From assembly GCF_017654505.1 (NCBI RefSeq), contig NC_054541.1, positions 44,826,486 to 44,890,485 on the forward strand: 64,000 bases of DNA, written 5' to 3'. This document shows, piece by piece, positions 28,002-40,837 of this stretch (position 1 is its first letter; every line of letters starts with the position of its first letter). The notes beneath the pieces were generated by a model that was not told the DNA's origin, did no database searches, and saw nothing but the letters and a program-made list of their open reading frames with translations. The position numbers were made by a program, and so were the translations under genes. This stretch comes from Polyodon spathula (Eukaryota; Chordata; Actinopteri; Acipenseriformes; Polyodontidae).

Positions 28002-28013
28002 AAAGATGGCGGC
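28002..28013 (+). promoter_or_regulatory. YY1/TISU-type initiator over the NDUFA9 start
   Basis: AAAGATGGCGGC contains the YY1 core AAGATGGCGGC. It matches the TISU consensus (SAASATGGCGGC, a translation initiator for very short 5' UTRs) at all but the first base. Such elements are common in nuclear genes for respiratory-chain subunits. It suggests transcription starts close to this ATG. Confidence 0.6.
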
Positions 28014-31000
28014 TGTGGTTCTTCGGTGCCGTCCTGTAAGCGTCCTTCCTAGGCTTTCCTGTAAGTGTGAGTCCGAGCTGTACCAGGGAGCCACACAGGG
28101 AGACAGGGCGAGTGCTGCAAATGTGCATTAGGTGCTGTGGTTGACTCGGGAATGCTACCAATCTTTAAACAACAAGGCCAGACTAGCCAGCTAATGTGAC
28201 CCCCGGTCAGTTGTGTGACCTACAAGAAGTAAATAAAGCGAATGTCTATACCATACAACCGTTTGTAAATATTATGTGAATTAGTTTACATTATGCTAAT
28301 GCATAATGTACGTATTTATTGTAAATGCCAATGATGTTGTAAACGTAACGGTATGAATTGTACTTGACTATAGTGAGTAGATTCCAGAAACATAACGATT
28401 TGTAAATAGTGTATTGGGAAGAATATTTACACATGCTGTATTAAACAGACTTGTTCACATATGTATTTATTTATTTATTTCATGTGCAGGGTCCCCATCA
28501 GTTACACCGGCAATTTCTGTTGTCATCCAACAGAGAAAGATCCACAATGCAGTTATCCCCCGTGGCAAAGGGGGGCGCTCTTCCTTTAGTGGGATAGCAG
28601 CAACAGTCTTTGGAGCCACCGGGTTCCTTGGCAGATACGTGGTTAATCGGCTTGGTAGGTTGTTTAACAGTGCAAACTGGATGGGTGGTGTTATGTCTTT
28701 GGGATTAGCATAAATATCCTGGGATTAAATTACATGTTTTTAATGTTAATTAATAGACTGTTTCTGGACCTCACCTTGCTAACTGAGCCCAAATAGTTTG
28801 TCAAAATAGCTTGCAATTGTGTGTGTTTCTTTCCAAAGGTCTATACGCATTTTCAAATCTATTCAACAAGTCGTTCACAATGAGTCACAAGCTTTAATAG
28901 AACAAAACATGATAAAACATGACATCCCATGATACTGGCACCTGTAATTTGTTTTTGACATACATGACAGTTTGTGTTTTATTTAAGAAATACACTGTTT
29001 GTAAATTTCAGGACGTATAGGCTCTCAGGTTGTGATCCCTCATCGCTGTGATCAGTATGATGTCATGTACCTCAGACCTATGGGCGATCTTGGACAGATT
29101 ATTTTCTTGGTAATAAAACCTTTTTCAAATAATGGCTTTATCTAGCTGAAATGCACAAAGAAGTTGCAGGTGATAACTTTTATTAGGCAGTTGGTCATTG
29201 ATTGAGCCATACTGGAGATGGACTTTGTTTATATAACTTCCAGACATTTTATTCTCTTTTATTCACTCACCAGGATAAGTCTTGAGATATGCAACTTATC
29301 TTAGTCGTGAGGTACAGCACACATTCAGGCAGTTGCAAATGTATTCATTTAAAATAAGTGACATTTTCTTTCAAACAACATTAAAAGTAATAGCATGTAT
29401 ACTTAGCATCCAAATACCCCACAACATCTAATCTCTCATGGTCCTGATTTTAAGAAGTTAAAAAGATATTTCGAAGGAGTTTGCTTCAGAGGTGCATGTT
29501 TGTGTTGTTGTTGCAATAGGATTGGGATGCAAGAGACAAGGACTCGATCAGCCGAGCTCTGGCTCACTCCAATGTTGTCATTAATCTTGTTGGAAGAGAG
29601 TGGGAGACAAGGTAAGGTGAAAGTAAACTGTTCTCCTATGTTAAATATGTTGGTGATCATGACCTTGGCCTCTGACCTAAATAGGACTACCGTATTAAGC
29701 TCAAACATCAAAACAATCTCTTTAAGTATGCTGAGACCATGCTAATAAGGTTGTTTTTTGCAAGGTAGTGCCACTAACTGTATCTGCACTTTCACTTAAT
29801 TACTAAACTTAGTGGGAGCAACTACGGTTACTATGGATGTGTGTGTGTGTTTATATATAAGTGACAGGGAAATCTTAATGTTTTTCAGTAACTATCGTTT
29901 TGAGGATGTTTATGTTAACATCCCAAAGGAAATTGCACGGGCTGCAAAAGAAGCTGGCATTGAAAAATTCATCCATATGTCCCATCTTAATGCTGACATT
30001 CGCAGTTCTTCCAAGTATCTGAGGACCAAGGTAAGCCTTGACTGAATGTACTCCATGCTGTCTTTCACTACCCCTTTAGATGTAACCATTTTATGCCTTA
30101 AAATATTTTATCTAGTCTTTTATTTATTTCTCTGTAGACTAAGAAATGGTCTTGAAATACTTAAAATAGACCAGAAATACAGTTTCATACAACTCTACGT
30201 TCCAATCTTTTGTACTGTATGGGGGAAATAAATACAATATTAAGTTTAGAATCTGTGTTTGAGCTGCTGTTGCATAATAATGTTTCCATAGGCAGTCGGA
30301 GAGGAGGCTGTGAGAGAAGAATTTCCTGATGCCATTATAATGAAACCCTCAGAAATATATGGAAGAGAGGACCGTTTCTTCAATCATTTTGCAAGTGAGT
30401 GGTAATTAACAGTTATTGTAAAACCTAAGTCATAATTCATACTAGAATGAATATACAGTATAACATATATTTAGTCTGAGATTAATTCGAGACAAAGGTT
30501 CTTCAATTCTGATTCCTGTGAGCCAGACAAACAGAATATATGCAACACCACCACCAAGTTAATTTGATGGTGTCGGTTGGGCCCAAGTGGATATTAGCCT
30601 ACATTACAAACTGCCATGTGATTGGCCACCCTTACCTTTCATAAGCATTATTTAGCTCATGGCGCTTTATGAAAAAAGGCAGGACGCCACTAGAAATAAA
30701 ATGTTCCATTCAGCCTTCTGAAAACACTGATCAGACCTGATGTCAAGACTAGTAAAGTCCTATTCTCTCAACAGATATGCGTTGGTTTGGAAGAGCCGTA
30801 CCACTGATTGCTATGGGAAAGAAGACAGAGAAACAGCCTGTTTATGTAGGCTCTCTTCTCCTCTGACATTTCTGTACCTTTTGTTTTCTAAAATAAGGTC
30901 TTTAAAATTGTTGATTTTTTATTTTAAAGGTGGTGGATGTAGCCAAGGCCATTGTCAATGCAATAAAGGACCCAGACTCCAATGGAAAAACCTACGCTCT

Positions 31001-32826
31001 CGTTGGGTACGTTAAAATAACAGAATTTCATTGGAAGTGAGTGTCAGAGATTTCACTTTTCGTTATTTACAGGTAGGAAGCAACTCAAGTAATACGATAT
31101 GTTGTATTCAGCCCTGATATTCTATTGGGTACCAGTTTCTGTTACTTTTAAGTGAAGAAATGGGATAAAGTTGACTTAAATAAACAAGAAATCAGTGAAT
31201 GTTTCAGTTGTGAGTGACTTAAGATTTGTATTTTTTTTTTTTTTTATCTCACAGACCCAACCGTTATCTCCTGCATGACCTGGTGGAGTACCTTTATGCT
31301 GTTGCTCACAGGCCTTTTGTTCCATATCCATTGCCACGACCTTTGTATCAGTGAGTATACAGTCAGACCTCTCACAACATTAATGTTACATTAAAGTTAC
31401 AGTAAGCTCTATTTATAATGTCGCTGTATCCTATTCTCTATCCCACACTTTTAGAAGTAACATATGTAATTGTGATAACTGGGTAAGCACTTTACAGGGG
31501 TAGAAATAAGACTCGCATTGCATAGCAGTTTGATCAATTCCTAGTTTTAATTTATTTTTGTCAGAATCTGGTGATACTGTATAATAAGCCGCTTGTCTGT
31601 CTGTCTGTGCATATATATCCCACTTATGCATTCTTACATTTATGTTGGGAATCTGTTCAGTTTATTGTAAACTGGGGGAGGGGGGCGGGGGGACAAAATC
31701 ACAGCAAAAGCCTGTAATATATGGAGAACACTGTGCTCCCAATGCCACTACCAAAATGTAAGGCTCTGCGTCCGTTACATAAAGTGCATGGTTGACTCAT
31801 TTTTAGAAAGTTGTGCAGAAACATTTAAATAATTACAATGGTTTATCATCCATACAGTATCAATCCTGTATAATAACAATGAAAGTTAAAATGTGTCTTT
31901 ATCCATTGTCAGTGTCTATATTCATTGCTACTGTCCAGTTGTTTAGGAGCTTATGCTTTATGCCCTTAACTGTACATTATTTAACTTCACAGTTTGGCTG
32001 CCAGGTTTTTTGAGATGAATCCCTTTGAGCCATGGACAACTCGTGACAAAGTGGAGAGGGTATGTACAGAAAAATGAGTGCTGTTTGGTATTCTTACTAT
32101 GCAAGATAATACAAACCTATTATAATGTGAAGGTTAAAGAGAAAGTACAATTAAATGTTTAGACATCTAAAAATGTCAGTACCCCAGGAGACCTATCACG
32201 AAAGACCAATGTTCTAAATTTGTGATGGGAAATCAAGGTTGACAGCAATATGAGACAAAACAGACATGTTAAGATGATCATCTTGCCACACTAAAAGAGT
32301 TCTGTATAACTCAAATATCCTAGGCCAACAAGACTTTAAAGGCCTTAGGTGACAGGCCTAGGACTCCATATTAGTCCCGAGTGAATCATGATGATCAGGA
32401 AGCCAACGAGTCATGTGTCTGACTTGAGCTGACCAACAGTGCAACTAGAGTCTGGGCAGGGCAACACCAGCCCTCTGTTTAGCTTTAAGCTGTGTTGTGA
32501 ATGTAATTCTTAATTAAACAAATTATTTAAATTTGGGGTAACAAATAACCAAATGTGGTAATCTTTTCTTATTATGGATCTTATTTTGTATTAATATTTG
32601 TTACTGACATACATGGTGGTGGTGGTGGTGGTGGTGGTTGTTGTTCTTCTTCCAGTTCCATATCACAGATATGAAGTTCCCATCCCTGCCCGGGTTAGAG
32701 GATCTTGGAATCGTTCCAACTTCAGTGGAACAGAAAGCTATTGAAGTACTACGCCGTCATCGCAGATACCGCTGGCTGGAAGCAGAACTGGGAGAGACCA
32801 AGCCAGCAAAAACTGTCAACTTGTGA
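28006..32826 (+). CDS. NDUFA9: NADH dehydrogenase alpha subcomplex subunit 9, 11 coding exons
   Basis: Accessory subunit of mitochondrial complex I, at the junction of the peripheral and membrane arms. It is an atypical short-chain dehydrogenase that binds NADPH structurally. Exons: 28006-28060, 28490-28654, 29012-29109, 29520-29611, 29889-30030, 30292-30394, 30775-30845, 30930-31006, 31255-31350, 31993-32059, 32656-32826. All introns are GT-AG with consistent phases, giving 378 aa (human is 377). The N-terminus ([18 protein letters not shown]) is Arg-rich without acidic residues, as expected for a mitochondrial presequence. The Rossmann loop GATGFLG is at residues 60-66. Other family signatures are [33 protein letters not shown] and [12 protein letters not shown], with KPAKTVNL at the C-terminus. 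The donor at 28061, not the one at 28036, keeps phase 1 with exon 2. No lesion is seen. Confidence 0.96.
32614..32641 (+). repeat. (TGG)n microsatellite at the last NDUFA9 acceptor
   Basis: About nine TGG triplets lie between a plausible branch point (CTGAC at 32604-32608) and the short TTG/TTC pyrimidine tract of the exon 11 acceptor (AG at 32654-32655). Repeat length therefore sets the branch-point to AG spacing. Confidence 0.85.
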
Positions 32827-32947
32827 TCAGCACCAAGCCAGAGAAACCAGCTGTACTGTCTGATGCACTTACTTTGACGGATATATTGTCCTCTGTTTAA
32901 AGACGCTGCTTAGCATCTGTACATAACTAAATAATATTATGATGGCA

Positions 32948-32953
32948 ATTAAA
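32948..32953 (+). terminator. NDUFA9 poly(A) signal ATTAAA
   Basis: The common variant hexamer, about 120 bp after the stop codon. Confidence 0.6.
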
Positions 32954-33059
32954 TTCTTTTTAGAAGCCTTCACTTGTTCTTTTTTTCTTTTAGACTTTTA
33001 ACCTGTCCTATCATATCATTTTCCACCTGTGTGACTGTGTTTAGAAGGGCACAGTTGAT

Positions 33060-33215
33060 TTTTCATATCTCAGAATAAATTATATGTCTTAAAACGAAGA
33101 AGTAATTTTTGAGATCCCAAAATGAATTAGATATTTCTAAATGAATAGGAAGTTGTTTTGAGATATCTCGAAATGAATGGAAGACGTAATTGATTTTAAG
33201 GTATCACAAAAAGTA
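33060..33215. repeat. Degenerate tandem repeat, 'gagatatctcgaaatgaat' type
   Basis: Diverged repeats of a motif like TTTTGAGATATCTCGAAATG (variants TTTTTGAGATCCCAAAATG and TTTCATATCTCAGAATAAA), roughly 35-50 bp apart. It lies just beyond NDUFA9. Confidence 0.4.
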
Positions 33216-34010
33216 TTCTATCTAAACTGTATTTAAATATATCATAAAATATTTAAGTTTATTTAATGCATGGACCTCTGGCATGTGTCATCTGCACATG
33301 CTGCTAGCAGCTGAATGGTATTGATGGAAATTGTAGATTCAGTTGTAGATGAAAAAAAAAAATGCAATGCATTTGGGAATTCAGTTTCACTTTTTTCATT
33401 CTGTCACTTCACGTAACACTGCTAAATAAAAGAAAATGAAAGCAAGGGATCAATATAATTACTGTTCAGCTATGCCCCCAGAAATGTTTGCTGTTGGTGT
33501 TATAGTTGAATCCCAATTTACCAGGGGTCCCAACCTGAGAAACCAATCCAGGACATTTCGGCAGCCATCGATGTGGAGAAACATGTGAAACCACCCTCTC
33601 TCTGGTGCACAACAACTACCAACATTACTCAGGTAAACACTCTTGGTGCAGTAGAAATATGGAAGGGAAGACCTTGTATTGAGAGCACTCTCTACAGAGA
33701 AACAGAAATGTTCAATGTGGCTGGCATATTGGAAGATGGAAGTGCATCTTTCAGTTTGATAGTCAACATCCCATCTAGATGCATTTCATAGTATTTTGAT
33801 TCACCATCTTTAAACTTTGTTTTGAAGAATACATTTAGCGCCCTCAGATCGAATGGAATGAAGTTTCTCATCTACAGAACGATGAAATAATGAGAGCAAT
33901 GGCCTAGATGCTACTCCAAAGGCATTGCTCTCTCTGGCACTGAGTTTCAGCAGACTGAACCTCTGAAAGAATAATTTTCCCTTTCTCAGAGTCCGGATAA
34001 TTCCAGACAA

Positions 34011-34098
<88 letters not shown>

Positions 34099-35434
34099 CT
34101 CGTTTCAGCAAGTGCAAAGCGTGTTCACTGTTTTTATTTATTTATTTTTATATATACAAGAGCTGCTTTACTGTATCTTTACTATGTATATTTAAAGTGA
34201 AAAATGATGCTGGAAGTCTACACTAGGTAAAGAAAAAACTAGACATTTCAGCAAGTTAGCCATTTCACAGGTCAACCGTTCTGATTTTTGGAGATTTATA
34301 TGAATGACTTTTTCAGAACATACAGGAAACGTGTTTAGGATACATCAGATGGTTAGACACAGTCATCTCATATGTAGGTCAACAGGGATCTCTTATTATC
34401 CAAGGCTGGCTAAATGACCTATTCCAGTTTCAGAAAACTAGGACACCAATTCTCAAACTTGCTGTTTTTCTTTTTCTTTTTTTTTTTTTTTAACCAATTC
34501 ATTGGATCATTTATAGATGATGGGCTCCCGTTTCTACAAAGCCCCCTGTCATTGTCCCTGTATTTTTGTGGGTTTAGGAATAATTAAGGTTGACAAAGGT
34601 ATATGAGTAATCTTGCACTTACTGGTACTCTCCAATACTACATTCCATACTCGACTCACTCGGCTATCTCCCTCTCTACTACCTCAGCAGCTCCTCCCCT
34701 TTCCTATCCATGCATGTATGTCTTTGTGACGTATGCTTCTAGTACTAACTCTCACCACAGCCCCCTACAAAGGGCAGGGGTCTACAGTACAAGATATGTA
34801 TTTTACCTATATGAGTAGCCAAGTTAACCCTTTTTATAGATATCACAACTTTCAATGGCTGATTCCTTCAGTCTACACGTAGCCAAACAAGTATGCTAAG
34901 ACATGCTTTTATGCTGGTAAGAAGATGGAGCTCAGCTCAGACCTCATAAGCAAAATAACTTTTTTTTTAATTTTTTTTTTTTTTTTTTTATAAAAGGTCT
35001 TTGGAAAAATCAGCCAACAGCTTAAAAAAAAAGATGCTTGGGAAACTGTAAACGAGCTCTTACCTTATTGACAGATTCAACCGCTAGCTGTCAATGTCTC
35101 TGTGTTCTTTCATGTATGACCACTCCTAAATTTTCAGGACTGGAATTGTATAGAAGATCTACAAAGTAACAGCAATTCATATTAAGAAAGATTTACTTGA
35201 ATTGTATCTCTGTCCTTGAAGAATTAGGCAAATAGGGTTTGCAGGAGAATTACTATATAAATTACTCTAGCGATAAACATCCCTTAATATTCTCTTTTAT
35301 AAATGAATAAAGAAAAGGGAGCACACATTGATTTTCATATCAAACCCTTTATGCCCACCCAGGATTTAACCTTAACTCTTCCACAGACTGCAGTTACTCA
35401 GCTGAATTTTTTTCTTCTCTAAGATGGGGTCCGC
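33216..35434. other. Intergenic region after NDUFA9
   Basis: No gene recognised. It contains one long TA microsatellite (34017-34093) and T-rich tracts near 34470 and 34965. A 72-codon frame at 33573-33791 has no recognisable homology. Confidence 0.55.
34017..34093. repeat. (TA)n microsatellite
   Basis: A perfect TA run of about 77 bp. Confidence 0.95.
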
Positions 35435-35565
35435 TAGCAACAGACTCACTGATGGGATACCCTAGCAACAGATTCACTGATGGGATACCCTAGCAACACT
35501 TGCTGACTGGATCCCCTAGCAACAGACTCACTGACAGAATCCCCTAGCAACAGACTCGCTGATAA
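35435..35565. repeat. 28-bp tandem repeat, about five copies
   Basis: The unit carries CCCTAGCAACAGACTCACTG with spacings of 28, 28, 26 and 28 bases between CTAGCAAC motifs. Copies are moderately diverged. Confidence 0.85.
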
Positions 35566-37009
35566 ACAGGTGGTGAGAGACACTTTCAGAACTATGAAAA
35601 AAGCAAAACTGACATTTAGGATTGCGTTGTTTTCTTTTAGAGAGTTACTGTATTATATTTCCCCGAAACCTGTCTAAGATGGATATAAGGAATTACGTTT
35701 TGTAAGGTCTTGTATATGTATATAGGAGGTGTTGGCAAGCACTTCATTTAATTGAAAACAGGTAGGTGCTCCATTTTTTTTTACAGTAAATTACCTCAAC
35801 TTACATTGAATAGCATGAAACAATAGAGTATGTGAATGACACAAGCAGATCCTAGTCAATTGAAAAACAACAGTGCATTCTCATTCGACTCCATTCTTTC
35901 ATTGATCCCCCCCAAATGTGACGTGACCTAGACTTCTTGGAACACAAGGACCCCTGCTGTATAGCTTTGGTTGCAGTCCATCAGTCGGGTTACTAGAATT
36001 CAATTGGAAGTGTTGTCATTGCCTGTTACAGTGTTCACATTTTGATGGTAACTTCTGTATTCATCTGTTTGAAAAAAAAAACAAAACAGAACCAGCGTCT
36101 CGTTAATCAATTTATTTTCACAAGAGGCCCAGAGAAGGCCAATTACTGCAATTTACTGAACGGATATCTGTGAAAACCAGATAAGCAGATGCTGCAGTCC
36201 AGTAACCATAACTCATCTGCTTGCCCAAAGAGGTTTGCATGGTAGGCTGGCTCCCTTGCAGCATAGAGATTTTGAAAACTAATTGAAACAAATGCTCAAG
36301 CATTGACACCCAGCTGCCATCAATTTGACTCCCGCTATATTTATGCTTGAGGATTCCTTCCTAAAGGTTAAGGTTTAATGGGAAGTGGACATGGAGCAAG
36401 TAGAGTCAGAAACCTCACAGTAAAATGTGGTCAACTGCGTTAGAAAAATTATAATAAAACTAAAGTGATTTAAAGGGGGAATTGCCACCCACCACCACAT
36501 TAAAATGTCCTGAACAGAAGATTCTAGGATTAGGATATTTTATGAGCATGGATCCTCATTAATGGTAGCTTAAAATATCCTGAAGAAATGTGTTACCCAA
36601 TTCATGCTTGAAAATACAAGCCAAAATTACATTTTTAAATTCACTCTAGTAGATATGTGCTATATTAACTGATCACAAGAGGGAGACCTTGCAGTAGAAA
36701 TGGATTGACAGCCAACAATATATGAAGTATGAGTAGGTGCATAGTAAGGTATGAAGCACTATTTATTTTAAACACAGATGTTTAGGCAGGGGTAGATCCT
36801 TGCCTGAATATCCTGCCCTCCGATCCATCAAGGACCGTTTGTTCTGTACTGTGTTAAATTGTGTGAAGTCTTTGAGATGTGAGACCAACAAACTAAATTC
36901 ATTTGTAAACTGTGAACAAATACCCTGTTGCCTATCATACTGTTACTGCAAGTTAACATACAGTAAACTAACCATCATCTGCCCATACCAACACTTTCTA
37001 AAGTAACCC

Positions 37010-37210
37010 TTATAAAAGTTCCCCATAAAAGCATTAAAAAGCTTAATAAAGCATAGTGAAAGCATGGTAAAGCCCAGAGAGGTATGGTAAATCATATAAA
37101 AAAGAAATCCTGTATACTGTAGCAAATGCATAGCACACAGGTAACAGTAGGGGAAGCATGGGAAAACTACCAAATGACCATGCAAATTGACTATTGTAAA
37201 TGACCAATAC
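37010..37210 (+). repeat. Dispersed 'taaagc-atggtaaa' repeat, longest copy
   Basis: A chain of short related motifs: AATAAAGCATAGTGAAAGCA, TGGTAAAGCCCAGAGAGGTA, TGGTAAATCATA, GCATGGGAAAACTAC. Matches occur near 3.1, 38.0 and 54.8 kb, so it is interspersed and internally repetitive. Confidence 0.5.
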
Positions 37211-37984
37211 ATTTATAACTATCTGAAAGCTACAAACATCTGAAATGAAAGCGTGCGCTCTGAAAGTAACCGCCCAGTCAGATGCTATCGCACTACCTCA
37301 GGCACATTCTGATGGGAGTGATGGGACATTGTATTGTATTAGTTTTGTTGAAAGGTAGACAGAAATAAGTAGCCCAGATTTGTTTGTAATGCTCTCTGCT
37401 TCAGAGGCTGCACTGCCTGGAAGGCACTTTCCATTGCAGGTTCCAAAGCGCTCTCTCTCAGCTCTTTAATGCCAGAACTGCCAGGTTTTCTTATTGAGGT
37501 TAAAATGGGGCATGATATTTATTCTATGCACGGCTATAAAAGGCTCAGACTTGAATCATTTGCACGTGTTTCGTAGAAATGCACCATCCCTCTGTGAACA
37601 TTCCTAGAACATTCTATTTTAGTTTAATACATAATTTCCATCACCTGAAAAGCAGATTTTTGTTTTAAAAGCTATAAAAAAAAAACAATGACCCAGTTTC
37701 AGGCATGCATTGTTGAATCTTTGATATAAAATTCATTCAAATGTACAGAGTAATAATAGGACAAATTCCACTTCTGTTATGGAAAACCCCTGCAATGAAA
37801 TTACTCTGGGAAGGTAAGTTCTACTACTAATATGGCTTAATAGAGCATTATATAGCATTATAACCTCCCTGTAGGGGGTTTTATCACTGAGAAAAGATTA
37901 AAATGGCAGAGTAGTGGTTTTACAATAATAACGCCTCAAGTGAAAGTTTATCAAGTAAATGTGCATAGTTATTTTGCCATGGTT

Positions 37985-38115
37985 AGACTATATATTATTC
38001 ATGGTTTCTTATGCTCCCATAGATATTTACATATTTAAAAAGTGTGGAAGGTTTTCCATAGTAAAAGCATTGAAAAGTGTAATAAAGCATGGTAAATGTA
38101 GGTCACCCGTTGAAT
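37985..38115 (+). repeat. Dispersed 'taaagc-atggtaaa' repeat, another copy
   Basis: Carries TTTTCCATAGTAAAAGCATT and AATAAAGCATGGTAAATG, as in the copy about 0.9 kb upstream. Confidence 0.4.
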
Positions 38116-40042
38116 AAATGTTACAGCTGATTGGACACTATTCTATGCTTTAAATGTGGACACACCAAAGTGAACTTAGAGACAAGGGATATAAGGGACA
38201 AGGATTTGACAAGAGAGGATATTAAACAATTCCAATTGCAGTTTGACTGACAGGGACCATGTGGCAGACAAGTTTTTCATAGTTTGAATGCAGCTTGTGT
38301 CCCTTACTTAAAAATCACTTTACAGCAGGCTTAAACATTGTTACAGTGCTGCCTCAACGTTTTAACGTCTAAGCCTTCAGAAGCACAGCATTCCTGAATT
38401 CATTTCAGATGACTAATTCCCTAAAACGACATCAAAGCACATCGTCCAGGCCAGTTATTTCTCATGCTGGGTTTGTGGGCTTCAATCCAGCTTTGCAGTG
38501 TCCAAAAAGTCATGGCTTCAGTATTGAGCCACCCAGAAATCTACTAAGTGCCTTATACACTATTCCCATTGAGGTTTTATCAGAGTTGGCAAGGATTGTG
38601 TTTAAATGTAAGGAAAATGAATTACTGTGGTGGGGTGTCATTGTTCCCTTTCACTGTTCATCAGTGTGGAAGACAAGTATCCGAGCCAATAACATATTAA
38701 CAAAATGAATCGTTCCATGTTGCTCCGCACCTGCTTTCTTGCTACAGCATTGACACCAATTATGGAAACAACAAACGATTTACAGAACGACTCGGGGAGG
38801 CGATTGTTTTGCACATTTTTCCTCACTCAGACCCTATACTTATTAAATATCTTGGTTTCCCTGAATAAATAATTATCCCTTGCATTTGTATTTCTGTTTT
38901 TGCACAAACACTGAAAATGCCAGAAATGACTCCCCAGTGTCATTTGAAAGGTTCCTAAACACCAAAAAAGCTGAAAATTCAAAGTTAACTTATTTTTTTT
39001 TTTAACTTTGAACATTCATTTGGAAGTCTGTCAAACTAAAGTTAAACACGGAAATGATTCAGAACTGAATTTCCCTGGACCAAAGCACAGAGCAGGAAGG
39101 GGTTTAGTTTCTAAAGTGGCTGTGTAGCAGGTGTCAGGCAGCCCAGTGAGAGCATCCTATTGCTGGCACCACTGTGACATTTAAATGGATTCTATTTCTG
39201 ACACAAGCAAAGATATCAACATGCGATAGTCACTAGAACAACTGCAGCTGGAGATCTAGGAACTAGTTAAAAGAGGGGTATCGACATACAGAATTGAAAC
39301 CATGGAGAGAGGCCCCCATTTACAGATTTTAATCACATCCTTGTGAATATTTGGAAATAAAACAAATTGAATTGTGTTTAAATATATAGGCCATCATCAT
39401 CAGAAAATATTATGTATACTCTTTCTCCAGCGCAAATAATAACCCTCACTGTCTATTATTTTTTTCCTTCCTGGGCGATTTAGATGTGTTTTCTGGCACT
39501 GTAGGAATTCTGCATGCCAGATCCGGCATCTGTCACACAAGATTTTCAGTCTATTAGAATTTGGCTGCGTTTGGAATTTCAAACTTCTCTGAGCTGTTTG
39601 CCCTCTTGTAGTACACCAAGTCCCCTTTCAAGGCTTTTTCTCAAGACATGGGTGCCGTTGTGCCCAGTCTGAGCACTTGAAGAGATTAGAAGAGTGAACT
39701 GTGTCTGCCCTGGCTCTGTAAAATAAATCACTTTGGACTTGACAGGGCCTTTACAGTTTTAGCATGGGTAAGAACAGTGACAAAATAAAACAGACTTGAC
39801 AGAATTCTGTATACCACATCTCTTAAATAGCAATCTTGATACAATAGTAACTTTAGTAGTGCAGGGCTTTAGGATAAGCTGCTAATTGATTGTACATGTT
39901 TGTACTTATTTTACATAGTGGTGGTAGGTGTGGGTAGTTTTGTTTTTGAATTTTTTTTTTAATCTCCTTACAGAAATAATGAAGTGCCAATCAAAGTTTT
40001 AAAAAATAAGTTCTGAATATTTGATAGGAAAATCCTTGAAAC

Positions 40043-40482
40043 CATTACTCCAAGCAACAAAACCAAGCAAGTCAAAATGCTGTGATACATGCTAATGCAT
40101 TACTCCAAGCAGCAAAACCAAGCAAGTCAAAATGCTGTGATACATGCTAATGCGTTACTCCAAGCAGCAAAACAAAGCAAGTCAAAATGCTGTGATACAT
40201 GCTCATGCATTACTCCAAGCAGCAAAACCAAGCAAGTCAAAATGCTGTGATACATGCTCATGCATTACTCCAAGCAGCAAAACCAAGCAAGTCAAAATGC
40301 TGTGATACATGCTCATGCATTACTCCAAGCAGCAAAACCAAGCAAGTAAAATGCTGTGATACATGCTAATGCATTACTCCAAGCAGCAAAACCAAGCAAG
40401 TCAAAATGCTGTGATACATGCTAATGCATTGGTCCAAGCAGCAAAACCAAGCAAGTCAAAATGCTGTGATACATGCTAATGC
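40043..40482. repeat. 55-bp minisatellite, eight full copies
   Basis: Unit starts recur at 40044, 40099, 40154, 40209, 40264, 40319, 40373 and 40428 (one copy is a base short). The unit contains ATTACTCCAAGCAGCAAAAC and GTCAAAATGCTGTGATACAT. Copies are over 95% alike by eye. A partial unit resumes after the SINE at 40750. Confidence 0.95.
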
Positions 40483-40483
40483 A

Positions 40484-40750
40484 TTGGTTCATGATTAAAG
40501 TCCAGGGCTTAACCAGAAAGTCAGTGGTTCAAATCCCACCTCTGCCACTGGCTGAGTCACTGTGTGACCCTGAGCAAGTTACCTAACCTCCTTGTGCTCT
40601 ATCCTGCGGATGAGATGTTAAATCAATGTCCCATTGTAAGTGACTCTGCATATAATGCACAGTTCACAGCATACCTCTGTAAAGCGCTTTGTGATGGTGG
40701 CCCACTATGAAATGTGCTACTGGTATATAAAAATACATATATTATTATTA
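40484..40750 (+). mobile_element. tRNA-derived CORE-SINE (MIR-like) with L2-like tail
   Basis: The head contains a Pol III B box (GGTTCAAATCCC). The body contains CTGTGTGACCCTGAGCAAGT and ACCTAACCTCCTTGTGCTC, which correspond to the core of MIR-type SINEs. The tail (GTAAAGCGCTTTGTGATGG, then a TATAAAAATA run and ATT triplets) resembles the 3' end of L2 LINEs, which would supply the mobilising enzyme. It is inserted inside the 55-bp minisatellite, which resumes on its right. Confidence 0.8.
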
Positions 40751-40837
40751 TTACTCCAAGCAGCAAGAAAATGTTTGTGCCCTAGGACAAACCCTTGGAT
40801 AACTATTCCAATTTCTTATTAAAGTTCTACAGAGCAT

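Larger units (their letters stand above)
35566..40042. other. Intergenic region
   Basis: No gene recognised. It holds members of the 'atggtaaa' dispersed repeat (listed separately) and otherwise ordinary AT-rich sequence. Confidence 0.55.

Noticed and set aside
28036..28041. Alternative NDUFA9 exon 1 donor (gtaagc)
   Set aside because: It would end exon 1 in phase 0, whereas exon 2 needs phase 1; the donor at 28061 fits.
27868..28131. Plus-strand frame overlapping NDUFA9 exon 1, starting upstream
   Set aside because: It is in another frame and runs through the donor at 28061; the TISU-embedded ATG at 28006 gives the mitochondrial presequence and splices in phase.
40043..40768. Direct repeats at regular 55-bp spacing resembling a CRISPR array
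   Set aside because: Whole units including the 'spacers' are identical, no cas genes are present and the genome is vertebrate; it is a minisatellite. The same applies to the array at 55.3 kb.
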